Notes: a model not told the origin generated them from the sequence alone. 64,000 nucleotides of DNA from Thioclava sp. GXIMD2076 (GCF_037949795.1 NZ_CP149932.1:682001-746000); one strand, 5' to 3'; counted from the first letter of the stretch, positions 17,089 through 26,623 are shown. Made by a program: numbers and translations.

Positions 17089-17855
17089 CGCATCACCGAC
17101 AGGGGATTGAAGAGGAAATCACCGAAGGCCTCACGCCAGACAACCAGCCCCGTGGGGAGCGCAACCGCCATGAGGAGGATCCCGCCCAGAGTGATGGCGG
17201 GAGCGCCGACCATCGCCACCATCAGCTGCGGCATGGCGCGGTTGATGACCCCGAGCGCGGCGTTATAGACGAGCCCCAGAACCACGAAGGGCATGGCAAT
17301 GGAGAAGGCCAGACGGAAAGCTTTTGCCACCCCTGCCACGCCCCAGTCACGCACCAGATCGGGGGCCGGAAACTGCGCGAAAGGGAAGGCCTGATAGGAC
17401 CCGATCATCAGCTCGGCCGCTTGCACATGCAGCCCCATCGCAAAGGCCAGCGCCACCCCCGCCATCGACAGCATGAAGCCCACCGCCGGCTGGGATTCAC
17501 CGCCCATGCCGAACATCTGCGCAAGCGACGTGGCCTGCGCGATGATCATTCCTGCGGTCTGCAGCGCATACATGAACATCCGCATGATCACCCCGATCAG
17601 CAGCCCGATCGCGGTCTCGGGCAGGATAACATCCAGACCGATCTCATGCGGCAGGCCCATCAGATCGGGGCTGACCGCGGGGGCCACAACTGCCGTGAAG
17701 GCCAGCGCCATCGCCAGTTTCACGCGGGTCGTCAGGTAGCTCTCACCGAAGCCCGGCATGACCGAGACCATTGCCCCCACCCGCAGGAACACGGCAAACG
17801 CGATCATGAAGCCCTGATGGGTCAGATCCAGCACCTGCGCGGCAAGATCGATCAT
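17085..17855 (-). CDS. fliR: Flagellar export gate protein FliR
   Basis: 256 residues with six hydrophobic helices and the FliR signature near the start ('VFLRVGAMVSVMPGFGESYL', about residues 22-41). FliR forms the core of the type III export gate with FliP, FliQ and FlhB. Neither fliP nor fliQ is in this window. It is translationally coupled on both sides by 4-base overlaps with flhA and flhB. Confidence 0.93.
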   Translation of the reverse strand: MIDLAAQVLDLTHQGFMIAFAVFLRVGAMVSVMPGFGESYLTTRVKLAMALAFTAVVAPAVSPDLMGLPHEIGLDVILPETAIGLLIGVIMRMFMYALQTAGMIIAQATSLAQMFGMGGESQPAVGFMLSMAGVALAFAMGLHVQAAELMIGSYQAFPFAQFPAPDLVRDWGVAGVAKAFRLAFSIAMPFVVLGLVYNAALGVINRAMPQLMVAMVGAPAITLGGILLMAVALPTGLVVWREAFGDFLFNPLSVMR

Positions 17856-19933
17856 ACCGGCACCACCCCGAGCATTGCGGGTTTCGCATCCAGACCGATT
17901 TCCTCGAAGGACAGAACAGGCGCGGCAATGCCCTTTGCTCCGAGCACGGTCTTGATATAGCGCCGCCGGCGCGCCGAGGTCACGATGGCCGGGAACACGC
18001 CCTGCTCGCCCACCCGCGCGATCCGTTCGGCGATGTTATTGACCAGCCGCGAGAATTTCTCGGGCGGCAGCGCGATATCGCCATTCCCGTTATTGTCCGG
18101 CAGCTGATAGGCACTGAAGGTCTCTTCCCATTCGGGGGCCAGCTGCAGAAGCGGCAGCGTGCCATCCTCTCGCCGGTATTCAGCCACAAGCTGGAAGCCC
18201 AGACGCTGGCGCACATGCTCGGTGATCATCTCGGGCGAGGACATGCCCCGAGCCTCGGCGATCGCCTCGACGATCAGGAGGAGATTGCGGATCGACACCC
18301 GCTCTTCCAGGAGCAGCCGCAGAACGGCCAGAAGCATGTCGATGGACACCTTGTCGGGAACCAGCTCGTCGAGGATACGGCGGTTGGCCTCGCCTCGTGC
18401 CGGATCGCTGAGATTGCCCACCTCTTCGAGCAACCGGCGAAGCGCCCTGAGCGTCATCAGACGGCCGAAATTCGATTTGATAACCTCGAGGAGATGGGTC
18501 GCCAGCACCTCGGTCGGGCTCACCACCGTCGACCCGCTGAGCGCCGCTTCTTCCTGTGCATCCTGCGGCACCCAGCGCGCGGGCGCGCCATAGACCGGCT
18601 CGCGCACATTCTCACCCTTGGGCAGCAGTTCGGCATTATCGGCCAGAAGCGCCAGCACCTTTTCCGGATAGAGCCTGTCACGCGCCTGCTCGACCCCCTG
18701 AATACGGATACGGTATTCACCGGGCGCCAGTGTGGAATCGTCGGTCAGCCGGATCTCGGGCAGGATAAGCCCGAAACTCGAGGCCACATGGTTGCGCATA
18801 TTGTTGATCCGCACATCAAGGCCGGTGGCAGGATCAAGCGCCATCGCCACCAGATCGGCGGAGAACTCGACATGGATATCATCCACATCCAGCACATCAC
18901 CCATGGATTTTTTCTTCTTGGGTTCGGGCGGCGGCACGCGCATTGCGGCCTTCGCCTCCTCTTTGCGGGTTTTCTTGTGCAGGTAGAAGGCCGAACCTCC
19001 CAGCGCGGCAGCCCCCAGCATGAAGGGCGTGAAGGGCAGGCCCGGCACCAGAGCGAAGAGCGCCATCAGCACTCCCACGGTGATCAGCGCCGGCGGATAT
19101 TTCGAGAGCTGGCCGAACAGATCGCTATCGGCCGTGCCGCTTGCGCCGCCACGCGACAAAAGGATCGCGGTGGCGATGGAGATGATGACGGCGGGGATCT
19201 GGCTGACCAGACCATCGCCCACGGTCAGGATCGCGTAGGTTTCGAGCGCGCTCATCAGCGGCATCCCGTGCACCGCCATGCCGATGGTCAGGCCGACGAT
19301 CATGTTCAACAGCGTGATCATCAGACCCGCAACCGCATCGCCCTTCACGAATTTCGAGGCCCCATCGAGCGAGCCGAAGAAGGTCGTCTCCTTCTGCTCG
19401 CGCTCGCGCCGTGCGCGCGCCTCGGCGTGATCGATAGCACCGGCGCTCATATCGGCATCAATGGCCAGCTGCTTGCCCGGCATCGCGTCGAGTGCGAAAC
19501 GGGCGCCCACCTCGGCCATCCGGCCCGCGCCCTTGGTGATCACGATGAAGTTCACGATCAGGATCACGCAGAATACCACAAGGCCGATCAGGACCGAGCC
19601 GCCCATGATGAAGTTCGCAAAGCCCTCGATCACGCCGCCTGCGGCGCCGGTGCCGGTATGACCCTGCCCGATGATCAGTTTGGTCGAGGAGACGTTGAGC
19701 GAGAGCCGCAGCATCATCGATGTCAGCAGGACCGTCGGGAAGGACGAGAAATCGAGCGGCCGCTCGATGAACAGCGTCACGGTGAAAATCAGGATGGCGA
19801 TGGCAAAGGATACCGCCAGCCCCAGATCCAGCACCCATGACGGCACCGGAAGGATCATCATAACGATGACCGCCATCAGGGCGAGGGCCAAAAGGATCGT
19901 CGGCTGGAAGATCTGCGCGATGGTGAGTTTCAC
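17852..19933 (-). CDS. flhA: Flagellar export gate protein FlhA
   Basis: 693 residues: eight transmembrane helices in about residues 10-320, then the large cytoplasmic domain that forms the nonameric ring and docks export chaperones. The family signature around 'RFALDAMPGKQLAIDADMSA' (about residues 145-164) is clear, and the FHIPEP region carries Asp and Arg residues involved in proton use. It overlaps fliR downstream and a secreted small protein gene upstream. It is the key gate component of this block. Confidence 0.95.
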   Translation of the reverse strand: MKLTIAQIFQPTILLALALMAVIVMMILPVPSWVLDLGLAVSFAIAILIFTVTLFIERPLDFSSFPTVLLTSMMLRLSLNVSSTKLIIGQGHTGTGAAGGVIEGFANFIMGGSVLIGLVVFCVILIVNFIVITKGAGRMAEVGARFALDAMPGKQLAIDADMSAGAIDHAEARARREREQKETTFFGSLDGASKFVKGDAVAGLMITLLNMIVGLTIGMAVHGMPLMSALETYAILTVGDGLVSQIPAVIISIATAILLSRGGASGTADSDLFGQLSKYPPALITVGVLMALFALVPGLPFTPFMLGAAALGGSAFYLHKKTRKEEAKAAMRVPPPEPKKKKSMGDVLDVDDIHVEFSADLVAMALDPATGLDVRINNMRNHVASSFGLILPEIRLTDDSTLAPGEYRIRIQGVEQARDRLYPEKVLALLADNAELLPKGENVREPVYGAPARWVPQDAQEEAALSGSTVVSPTEVLATHLLEVIKSNFGRLMTLRALRRLLEEVGNLSDPARGEANRRILDELVPDKVSIDMLLAVLRLLLEERVSIRNLLLIVEAIAEARGMSSPEMITEHVRQRLGFQLVAEYRREDGTLPLLQLAPEWEETFSAYQLPDNNGNGDIALPPEKFSRLVNNIAERIARVGEQGVFPAIVTSARRRRYIKTVLGAKGIAAPVLSFEEIGLDAKPAMLGVVPV

Positions 19934-20328
19934 GGCTGCTCCTCCGCAATCTCGAGATCATCGCTACCGGCGGAGATATCCTCCATCGGCTCCATCATCG
20001 GCGGTGCGATGGCAAAAAGGCTCCCCGCAGCGGTCGAAGAGGCTGCCGTGCCCTGCTGGAAGAAAGGATAGGTATTGATCCGGGGCTCGGGAGGCTCTTC
20101 CGCCTGCCTGTCGGCCCGCAGCACGCTGCCATCGGGAAGCTGCGCGATCTCCGGCATCTGCGGAAGATCCGGCAATGCATCGGGGTCATCCGAGGATGCC
20201 GGATCGTTCCAGACCGACATCAGATCGGCACGCAATGCCGAGAGCGGCGCATCCTCCGCAAAAGCCCCGGACGAGAGCCCGAGGAGACCGAGTAAAAAGA
20301 CAGCCACCAGCCGCCGGAATTCAACCAT
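19930..20328 (-). CDS. Secreted hypothetical protein before flhA
   Basis: 132 residues. A signal peptide (about residues 1-24, 'AVFLLGLLGLSSGAFAEDA') is followed by an acidic, proline-rich chain with no recognisable domain ('PDALPDLPQMPEIAQLPDGS'). It is the first gene of the flhA-fliR-flhB run and overlaps flhA by 4 bases, so it is co-expressed with export-gate genes and may work in the periplasm at the flagellar base. No family is recognised. Confidence 0.6.
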   Translation of the reverse strand: MVEFRRLVAVFLLGLLGLSSGAFAEDAPLSALRADLMSVWNDPASSDDPDALPDLPQMPEIAQLPDGSVLRADRQAEEPPEPRINTYPFFQQGTAASSTAAGSLFAIAPPMMEPMEDISAGSDDLEIAEEQP

Positions 20329-20427
20329 GGGATTCGCCCCGCAAACGCAATTCTTGCTTTGTGGGACGCTAGGCCGAAATCGTTAGCAATTGGTAACCAG
20401 CGACTTTTATTAAAGTTTTATAGGATG

Positions 20428-21216
20428 TCAGTTCCGCAGCTGTGCCATGAAATCCGCATGCAGCTCGGGCGGCGCAACAACCAGCCCGTCTTCCTGACAT
20501 TCAGGGCGGTTGAACCCGAAGGGCTCGCCCAGACGGTTGGTCACGGTGACCCCTGCCCGCTCGGCAATCAGACTGGCCGCGGCCACGTCCCATTCCCAGG
20601 ATTTCCGCATGGAAATCGTCGCATCGAACCGGCCTTCGGCCACCAGACAGAGCCGCCATGCCATCGACGGCCGCAAAGAGCGCTTGTAGCCCGGGAACCC
20701 GTTCAGCCAGATCCCCGGATCATCGCTGAATTTCGAGGTCAGCACGGTCGCGCCGCGGATCCGCGTCGCGTTGCTGGGCCGGATCGGCGTCCCGTTGAGA
20801 AGCGCGGGGCCATCGGCTGTCGCGGTATAGGTCAGCGCAAGGGCCGGCATATGCACCACGCCCGCCACCACGCGCCCGTTCTCGACCACCGCAATCGCCT
20901 GTCCGAAGCCCGGATCCTCATTGAGGAATGCCCGTGTGCCATCAATCGGATCGATGATAAAAACACGTTCGTTTTCAAGCCGCTCGGTGCTGTCCACGCT
21001 TTCTTCCGAAAGCCAGCCGTAATCAGGCCGCGCGCCCCGCAACCGCGCTTCGAGGAAGTCGTTCACCGCCAGATCGGCCTCGGAGACAGGGCCCGCATCG
21101 GCAGGCTTGTTCCACGCCTCGGGCGACTGCTTCCAGTATTTCAGCGACAGATCCCCCGCCTCGCGGGCGACACTTTCCAACAGTTGCAAATCGTGTCGAT
21201 AGTTACTCACCGGCAA
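20428..21216 (-). CDS. cysQ: 3'(2'),5'-bisphosphate nucleotidase / inositol monophosphatase family
   Basis: 262 residues. Metal-binding motifs of the family are all present: 'LSEESVDS' (Glu pair, about residue 70), 'FIIDPIDGTRAFL' (about residues 86-98) and 'SWEWDVAAASLIAERAG' (about residues 207-223). CysQ removes 3'-phosphoadenosine 5'-phosphate made in sulfate assimilation; a general inositol-phosphatase activity is the alternative. It overlaps pmbA by 14 bases, a pair seen in related genomes. Confidence 0.8.
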   Translation of the reverse strand: MPVSNYRHDLQLLESVAREAGDLSLKYWKQSPEAWNKPADAGPVSEADLAVNDFLEARLRGARPDYGWLSEESVDSTERLENERVFIIDPIDGTRAFLNEDPGFGQAIAVVENGRVVAGVVHMPALALTYTATADGPALLNGTPIRPSNATRIRGATVLTSKFSDDPGIWLNGFPGYKRSLRPSMAWRLCLVAEGRFDATISMRKSWEWDVAAASLIAERAGVTVTNRLGEPFGFNRPECQEDGLVVAPPELHADFMAQLRN

Positions 21217-22552
21217 GCGTCAACCCCTCGACCAGAAGCGACGGCACCACATGGCTCAGATGGGTGCGTGCGTCATTCGCGGCCACAAGCCCCCTCAGCA
21301 TATCGCGCAAATTACCCGCGATGGTGCATTCATTCACCGGATAGACGATCTGCCCGTTCTCGACCCAGAACCCGCTGGCCCCGCGCGAATAATCGCCCGT
21401 ATTGGGGTTGATCGTCGCGCCAATGAACGAGGTCACCAGAAGTCCGGTGCCCATCTCGGCCAAAAGCTCGCTTTGGGATTTCGTTCCTTGGGTCAGGGCG
21501 ATATTGCCCGCCGCCGGCCCCGGCGCCGAAGACAGACCGCGGGAGGCATTGCCGGTGCTTTCCAGCCCCAGTTTACGTGCGGTCGCCAGATCCAGCGTCC
21601 AGCTTTTCAGGATCCCGTTCTCGACGATCACCCGCTTGGCGGTCGGCAGACCTTCTGCATCGAACGGACGCGAGCCCTGCACACGCACGCGATGCGGGTC
21701 CTCGAGAAGCGACATCCCCTCGGGCAGGACCTGCTCGCCCATCGCATTTCGCAACCATGACGACCCGCGCGCCACAGAGGAACCGTTTACCGCCGAGAGT
21801 AGATGCGAGATCAGGCTCGACGACACCCGCTCGTCGATCATTACCGGATAGGCTCCGGTTTTCGGACGGCGCGGGTTCTGGCGGGCCACAGTGCGTTCTG
21901 CGGCCAGACGGCCAACCTCTTCAGGGCTCGGCAGATCGGATTGGAAGATGCGGCTTTCACCTGCGTAATCACGCTCCATCTTCAGGCCCTCACCCGAGAT
22001 CGCCACGCCCGAAAGCCCACGCGAAGAGCGCGCATAGCCGCCCGAGAAGCCATTGCTCGCGGCCAGCTCGACTCGCTGACGGGTGAAGGAGGCCGAAGCC
22101 GCCGAGACCTGAGTGATCCCTTCCACGCCCAAGGCCGCAGCCTCCAGACGCAGCGCATCCTCTTCCAGCGCCTGCGCGCTCGGGTCTTCGGTTGGATCGT
22201 TCAGCTCGAGCACCGCCAGATCCCAGTCACGCGCCAGCTGCGAGGGGTCGGCAAGCCCTGCATAGGGATCTTCGGGCGCGATACGGGCCATAGTGACGGC
22301 GCGCTCGGCCATATCACCAATGGTCCGGTCGGAAATATCGGAGGCCGACACGCAGGCCTGACGCCCGCCGATCAGCACGCGCAGACCGATCTCCACGCCC
22401 TCGGCGCGCTCGGCCTGTTCCAGAGCTCCCTGCCGCACGTCGATGGACACGGCCGTGCCATCCACCGCCATTGCATCCGCAGCTTCCGCACCGGCCTTCT
22501 TGGCCGCGTCCAGAAGCCGGGCTGTCAGATCGCTAAGATCGGTACCAGACAT
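21203..22552 (-). CDS. pmbA: TldD/PmbA family metalloprotease subunit
   Basis: 449 residues over the full PmbA (TldE) length: N-terminal 'LLDAAKKAGAEAADAMAVDG', a 'GIEIGLRVLIGGRQACVSAS'-like core (the window has VEIGLRVLIGG) and the C-terminal 'SGFWVENGQIVYPVNECTIA' block. PmbA pairs with TldD to cut short or modified peptides; the HExxxH active site is on TldD, and none is seen here, as expected. A tldD gene is not nearby. It overlaps cysQ. Confidence 0.88.
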   Translation of the reverse strand: MSGTDLSDLTARLLDAAKKAGAEAADAMAVDGTAVSIDVRQGALEQAERAEGVEIGLRVLIGGRQACVSASDISDRTIGDMAERAVTMARIAPEDPYAGLADPSQLARDWDLAVLELNDPTEDPSAQALEEDALRLEAAALGVEGITQVSAASASFTRQRVELAASNGFSGGYARSSRGLSGVAISGEGLKMERDYAGESRIFQSDLPSPEEVGRLAAERTVARQNPRRPKTGAYPVMIDERVSSSLISHLLSAVNGSSVARGSSWLRNAMGEQVLPEGMSLLEDPHRVRVQGSRPFDAEGLPTAKRVIVENGILKSWTLDLATARKLGLESTGNASRGLSSAPGPAAGNIALTQGTKSQSELLAEMGTGLLVTSFIGATINPNTGDYSRGASGFWVENGQIVYPVNECTIAGNLRDMLRGLVAANDARTHLSHVVPSLLVEGLTLAGE

Positions 22553-22579
22553 GGGATCTCCTTCCGTCAGATGGCAAGA

Positions 22580-22599
22580 CGCCCGGCGCGGGCCGGGCG
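22580..22599. terminator. GC-rich hairpin between DUF2125 gene and pmbA
   Basis: CGCCCGG (22580-22586) and CCGGGCG (22593-22599) form a stem in the 69-base gap. No T-run follows on either strand, so it is a weak terminator or processing site at best. Confidence 0.35.
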
Positions 22600-22621
22600 A
22601 CTCACACGAGTTTGATTGCTC

Positions 22622-24124
22622 TTACTGGATAGTTTGGCCGTTTGCCAGAATATGCCCGTCTTGGGTGAATTCCAGATCGGTCTCCATCGCATCGTCGCCG
22701 GTTGATCTTGCATATAGCCCGAGAATCATCTGGGCAAACATTGCCTGATCCTGCGGTAGAAGCCCCATCTCGGTCAGTTTGCCCATCAGACCCTTGGCCC
22801 CGCTCAGCGCCAGATGCACCTTACCCACAGGCCACGGCATTGCAGAACCGCCATCGAAGGTCACCGCACCATTGCCCGTCAGGTCGAGACCCACCGCATT
22901 GAGATGCAGCAGATCGAGATTGAGATCGCGCAATTCGCCCGGCGAGACCGGCAGCTGGCCGAAATTCTCGTCGAAGAGGTCCTGATTGACCTTGGCATGG
23001 CCCGAAAGCTTCAGCTCCAGCTGCGCCGGATCATGGGGCAGCTTGCCCTGCGGGTCCAGCATCCGCCAGATCTGGTCATCGAGCGTCACACCTTTCAGGG
23101 CCAGATCCACCCCGAAAGGCTTGAGTGCAGCGCCTTTGGTCGTTGGGAAGCTCAGCCCGCCTTCCGCATGGTCAAGCCCGAAGGATGCCTCGAAGGGCAT
23201 ATTGGGGGCCAGCACATCCATTTTGATCGCGTCACCAACGGCATGATAGCGAGCAGTGCCATCCATCATGCTGACAGTCTGGCTGCCATGATCGGCCGCG
23301 AAATGGATCTTGGCATCGCCATCCTCGGACTGGGTCTCCAGATCGAGTTTGATCGGGCCGGTCGTGCTATCGAGCTGGCTCGACACACCGGGCGCGCCAT
23401 AGGCCCCTACGGCTTCGAGTTTCACACCGGCAGGGATCGCCGTTGCCATCTTGCTATCGATCTGTTGTGCCCCGCCCGAAACGGTGAAGCTGCCACCGGC
23501 CGGATCGGTGCCTTTGCCGTTCAGCGAGGCGCTGTCGATATGATAGCTGCCCGTCTGCTGCGAGCCCTCGCGCAGGTCGACGGTATAATCCCCCTTCACA
23601 CCGGTCAGCCCGAAGGTCAGATCGGTCGGAAAATCGGCCTCGGGCTGGTGGACGGTCTGGCGCATCCCCAGCGTCAACGCCTCGAGCCCCATCTGGTAAT
23701 GCACATTCTTCGGGTCGCCAGAGGCCACGATATCATCGCCCGTCAGATCGAACTCGGTCGTGGAGCTGACGAGATCCTTGCCATCACCGCCTACGGTTTT
23801 GCCCACACCCTTGATCTGGTCGGACACATCCACACGCACACGCCCGTCACCGATCTCGATGAATTCGATCTGCGGAACCGTAAAGCTGTTGGAGGTTTTC
23901 ACCTCATCCGTCACGTTATTATCGCGCGCAAGGGTGATGCCGGAGACCGTCAGGCCCTTTTCGGTCGGCGTCACGGATCGGGCAGAGACCTCGAAGCCCA
24001 TGCCGCGATAGAGATCCTGCACATTGTCCCAAACATCCTGCGCCGTCACATCCGCGAAACCGGCGCTGCCGATCATTGCCAGACAGGTCGCGGTTACCGC
24101 AACCCCAGTAATCCGAGCCATCAA
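22622..24124 (-). CDS. DUF2125-family envelope protein
   Basis: 500 residues with an N-terminal signal peptide (about residues 1-24, 'VAVTATCLAMIGSAGFADV'). The body is a repetitive beta-rich chain ('GLTVSGITLARDNNV', 'LGLDLTGNGAVTFDGG'-like strands) characteristic of DUF2125, an alphaproteobacterial periplasmic or envelope family of unknown function. It stands between ahcY and pmbA on the same strand and is separated from ahcY by a terminator. Confidence 0.7.
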   Translation of the reverse strand: MMARITGVAVTATCLAMIGSAGFADVTAQDVWDNVQDLYRGMGFEVSARSVTPTEKGLTVSGITLARDNNVTDEVKTSNSFTVPQIEFIEIGDGRVRVDVSDQIKGVGKTVGGDGKDLVSSTTEFDLTGDDIVASGDPKNVHYQMGLEALTLGMRQTVHQPEADFPTDLTFGLTGVKGDYTVDLREGSQQTGSYHIDSASLNGKGTDPAGGSFTVSGGAQQIDSKMATAIPAGVKLEAVGAYGAPGVSSQLDSTTGPIKLDLETQSEDGDAKIHFAADHGSQTVSMMDGTARYHAVGDAIKMDVLAPNMPFEASFGLDHAEGGLSFPTTKGAALKPFGVDLALKGVTLDDQIWRMLDPQGKLPHDPAQLELKLSGHAKVNQDLFDENFGQLPVSPGELRDLNLDLLHLNAVGLDLTGNGAVTFDGGSAMPWPVGKVHLALSGAKGLMGKLTEMGLLPQDQAMFAQMILGLYARSTGDDAMETDLEFTQDGHILANGQTIQ

Positions 24125-24246
24125 AAGCCCCCTTCAACGAAATTTCGCCCACAATCCAGCCTGCCGCCCGCCGCGTCAACCCCGTCCGCCCGACCGGACC
24201 GATCATCTTCTCGTTGTTACACGGCGTCGTTTGCCTCCAAAGAAAA

Positions 24247-24268
24247 AGCCCCGGCGCGAACCGGGGCT
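24247..24268 (-). terminator. ahcY terminator
   Basis: AGCCCCGG (24247-24254) and CCGGGGCT (24261-24268) pair around CGCGAA. On the minus strand the hairpin is followed by TTTTTCTTT, 22 bases after the ahcY stop. Confidence 0.88.
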
Positions 24269-24290
24269 TCGGGATCATCTGATCGATAGA

Positions 24291-25676
24291 TCAGTAACGG
24301 TAATGCTCGGGCTTATAGGGGCCCTCTACCGTTACACCGATATATTCGGCCTGATCGGGCTTCAGTTCGGTCAGCTTCACGCCAATCCGCGCCAGATGCA
24401 GACGGGCGACCTTCTCGTCGAGCGCCTTGGGCAGGATGTAGACGCCCGGCTGATAGTCCTCGCCCTTTGTCCACAGCTCGATCTGCGCCAGAACCTGGTT
24501 GGTGAAGGAGGCCGACATCACGAAGGACGGGTGACCGGTCGCGTTCCCGAGGTTCAGCAAGCGGCCTTCGGACAGAAGGATGATACGGTTGCCCGAGGGC
24601 ATCTCGATCATATCCACCTGTTCCTTGATATTGGTCCATTTGTGGTTCTTCAGAGCCGCAACCTGGATCTCGTTATCGAAGTGACCGATATTGCCGAGGA
24701 TCGCCATATCCTTCATCTCGCGCATATGCTCGATGCGGACAATGTCCTTGTTGCCGGTGGTGGTGATGACGATATCCACATCAGCGATCACGTCTTCCAG
24801 CAGCACGACCTCGAACCCGTCCATCGCGGCCTGAAGCGCGCAGATCGGGTCGACTTCGGTCACCTTCACGCGGGCACCTGCACCACGCAGCGAGGCTGCC
24901 GATCCTTTACCCACATCGCCATAACCGCAGACAACAGCGACCTTACCCGCCATCATCACATCGGTCGCGCGGCGGATGCCGTCCACGAGCGATTCCTTAC
25001 AGCCGTATTTATTGTCGAATTTCGACTTGGTGACGGAGTCGTTGACATTGATCGCGGGGAAGGGAAGCTGGCCCTTCTTGTGCAGATCATAGAGGCGGTG
25101 CACGCCGGTAGTGGTCTCTTCCGACACACCCTTGATCGCGTCGCGGGTCTTGGTGAACCAGCCCGGGGATTGCTCCATACGCTTTTTGATCTGCGCCTTG
25201 ATGACGGCTTCCTCTTCCGATTGCGGCACGGGAATGATGTCCTCGCCCGCCTCGGCGCGCGCGCCAAGCAGAACGTAGAGCGTCGCGTCACCACCATCAT
25301 CGAGGATCATATTGGCGCCTTCAGGGAACTGGAAGGAGCGGTCAAGATAATCCCAGTGCTCTTCCAGCGACTGGCCTTTGACGGCAAAGACCGGAACACC
25401 GGACTCGGCAATGGCCGCTGCCGCGTGATCTTGGGTCGAGAAGATGTTGCACGAAGCCCAGCGGACATCCGCGCCAAGAGCCACAAGGGTCTCGATCAGC
25501 ACGGCTGTCTGAATGGTCATATGGAGCGACCCGACGATACGCGCGCCCTTGAGCGGCTTGGATGCGCCAAATTCGCTACGGCAGGCCATCAGGCCCGGCA
25601 TTTCGGTTTCAGCAATGTCCAGCTCTTTGCGCCCGTACGGTGCCAGAGCGATGTCCTTGATCGCATAATCAGCCAT
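24291..25676 (-). CDS. ahcY: Adenosylhomocysteinase (SAH hydrolase)
   Basis: 461 residues from the ATG at 25676. It converts S-adenosylhomocysteine to adenosine and homocysteine, which removes the by-product that inhibits methyltransferases. The NAD-binding motif [10 protein letters not shown], the active-site segment '[20 protein letters not shown]' and the C-terminal '[14 protein letters not shown]' are all present. The start at 25676 (MADYAIKDI) is chosen over 25718 because the longer version only adds leader sequence that folds into a hairpin masking the GGGAG ribosome site. Confidence 0.96.
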   Translation of the reverse strand: MADYAIKDIALAPYGRKELDIAETEMPGLMACRSEFGASKPLKGARIVGSLHMTIQTAVLIETLVALGADVRWASCNIFSTQDHAAAAIAESGVPVFAVKGQSLEEHWDYLDRSFQFPEGANMILDDGGDATLYVLLGARAEAGEDIIPVPQSEEEAVIKAQIKKRMEQSPGWFTKTRDAIKGVSEETTTGVHRLYDLHKKGQLPFPAINVNDSVTKSKFDNKYGCKESLVDGIRRATDVMMAGKVAVVCGYGDVGKGSAASLRGAGARVKVTEVDPICALQAAMDGFEVVLLEDVIADVDIVITTTGNKDIVRIEHMREMKDMAILGNIGHFDNEIQVAALKNHKWTNIKEQVDMIEMPSGNRIILLSEGRLLNLGNATGHPSFVMSASFTNQVLAQIELWTKGEDYQPGVYILPKALDEKVARLHLARIGVKLTELKPDQAEYIGVTVEGPYKPEHYRY

Positions 25677-25712
25677 GGTCGGCTCCCAACTTATATCTGT
25701 TGGAAGCCTACC
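25677..25712 (-). promoter_or_regulatory. SD-masking hairpin at the ahcY start
   Basis: On the minus strand GGCTTCCAAC and GTTGGGAGCC, with an 8-base loop between them, pair over 10 bp (one G-U). The outer GGT and ACC add three more pairs past one mismatch. The 3' arm contains the GGGAG ribosome site and ends directly at the ATG. It is a candidate translational control element. It does not match a known SAH or SAM riboswitch that I can recognise. Confidence 0.5.
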
Positions 25713-25764
25713 TAGCACTCAGGCTGGCTTTCGGCAATTGAACGCCGGCAATTAACGTGGTCAC

Positions 25765-26337
25765 TTATCCCTTAACGGGAAGAATTTCGGCGCTTTCGAG
25801 CATAGCAACGGGGCTGTCTCCACGCTCCCAATCCATACCCGAGGACAGCACGCAAGCCACACCATCCGCGCGATTGTAGATGGCAGTCCATGTGCCCATC
25901 ACATCGGAGGCCCAGAACTCGATCGAGCGTTGATCGCCAATCTTGCGTTCCATACGCATATTCTCGGCGAAATCATGGTTGAGGGTCGCGTCGAGCGTGA
26001 CCGGCTGGTCGCAATAGGGAACGTTGGTGACCTGATCATCGCCGATCTGCTGGATCTCGTCAAAGAGCGACAGATCGCCATTGCCATAGATCGGCCCCAT
26101 CGGACCATCCATCGGGCGGCCCATATCGGCCTCCCCCATATTACCCTGATAGGCAACATCCTGAACATCATGTGCAGTTGCTGGCTCGGCCTGCGCTGCT
26201 GCCGTTCCGATCTGCGGAATCTCCATCTCGATCGAGCCTATGCCATTGACCTTGGACATGGCGACCGTAACGGGAAGTGCCACCGCAAGAGCGGAAGCGG
26301 CGGTGAGTGCTGCAATTTTCTTCGGGCCGAGGCGCAT
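25765..26337 (-). CDS. Secreted or membrane-anchored hypothetical protein
   Basis: 190 residues. A basic start and hydrophobic stretch (about residues 8-27, 'IAALTAASALAVALPVTVAM') form a signal peptide or anchor. The rest is acidic and methionine-rich, with a conserved-looking C-terminal block containing two cysteines ('VPYCDQPVTLDATLNHDFAE' and 'DGVACVLSSGMDWERG') that could form a disulfide outside the cytoplasm. No family is recognised. It is 89 bases upstream of ahcY on the same strand and may share a transcript with it. Confidence 0.65.
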   Translation of the reverse strand: MRLGPKKIAALTAASALAVALPVTVAMSKVNGIGSIEMEIPQIGTAAAQAEPATAHDVQDVAYQGNMGEADMGRPMDGPMGPIYGNGDLSLFDEIQQIGDDQVTNVPYCDQPVTLDATLNHDFAENMRMERKIGDQRSIEFWASDVMGTWTAIYNRADGVACVLSSGMDWERGDSPVAMLESAEILPVKG

Positions 26338-26588
26338 GATGTTCCTCCTTACGTCCTGTTCGTGACCTCAACGCGCCGTGTCCGTATTTGTTCCCGAATT
26401 GCTGGTTTGACGTCATATCCGGCCTGAATCAGGCACAAAGCTCTCCCGCACCGCCACATATGCGCCGCGTGGAAGAGGTCTTCCCCTAGCCTGTAAAAAC
26501 CTGATAATCCCGACCAGCCCGATGGGAGCCATCAGCCGCCCGGCGCTTGGATCGACCATAGGGCCAGAGTGATTTCAAATGGGTTAAG

Positions 26589-26602
26589 TGACGTTAACGT
26601 CA
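26589..26602. promoter_or_regulatory. 14-bp perfect palindrome before the GT8 gene
   Basis: TGACGTTAACGTCA is a perfect palindrome 21 bases upstream of the GTG start at 26624, in the place expected for an operator. It contains TTAA halves spaced by 6 rather than 7 with the TTAA at 26584, so it is not a CtrA box. The remaining interval 26338-26588 shows no gene. Confidence 0.4.
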
Positions 26603-26623
26603 TAGGGCCTGCGGGAGAAAATA

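Noticed and set aside
18215..19840. 541-residue open frame antisense to flhA
   Set aside because: Shadow of flhA, low-complexity His/Arg/Gln-rich translation.
20380..20400. CtrA box upstream of the flhA operon (GTTAGCAATTGGTAAC)
   Set aside because: It is palindromic but the half-sites and spacing do not fit TTAA-N7-TTAA.
24024..25715. 563-residue open frame antisense to ahcY
   Set aside because: Shadow of a high-GC gene; ahcY on the other strand has complete motifs. Composition is His/Arg-rich and without domains.
25677..25764. Known SAH or SAM riboswitch before ahcY
   Set aside because: The leader is only 89 bases and none of the conserved pseudoknot elements of the known classes could be recognised.
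26584..26597. CtrA box before the GT8 gene
   Set aside because: The two TTAA halves are 6, not 7, bases apart.
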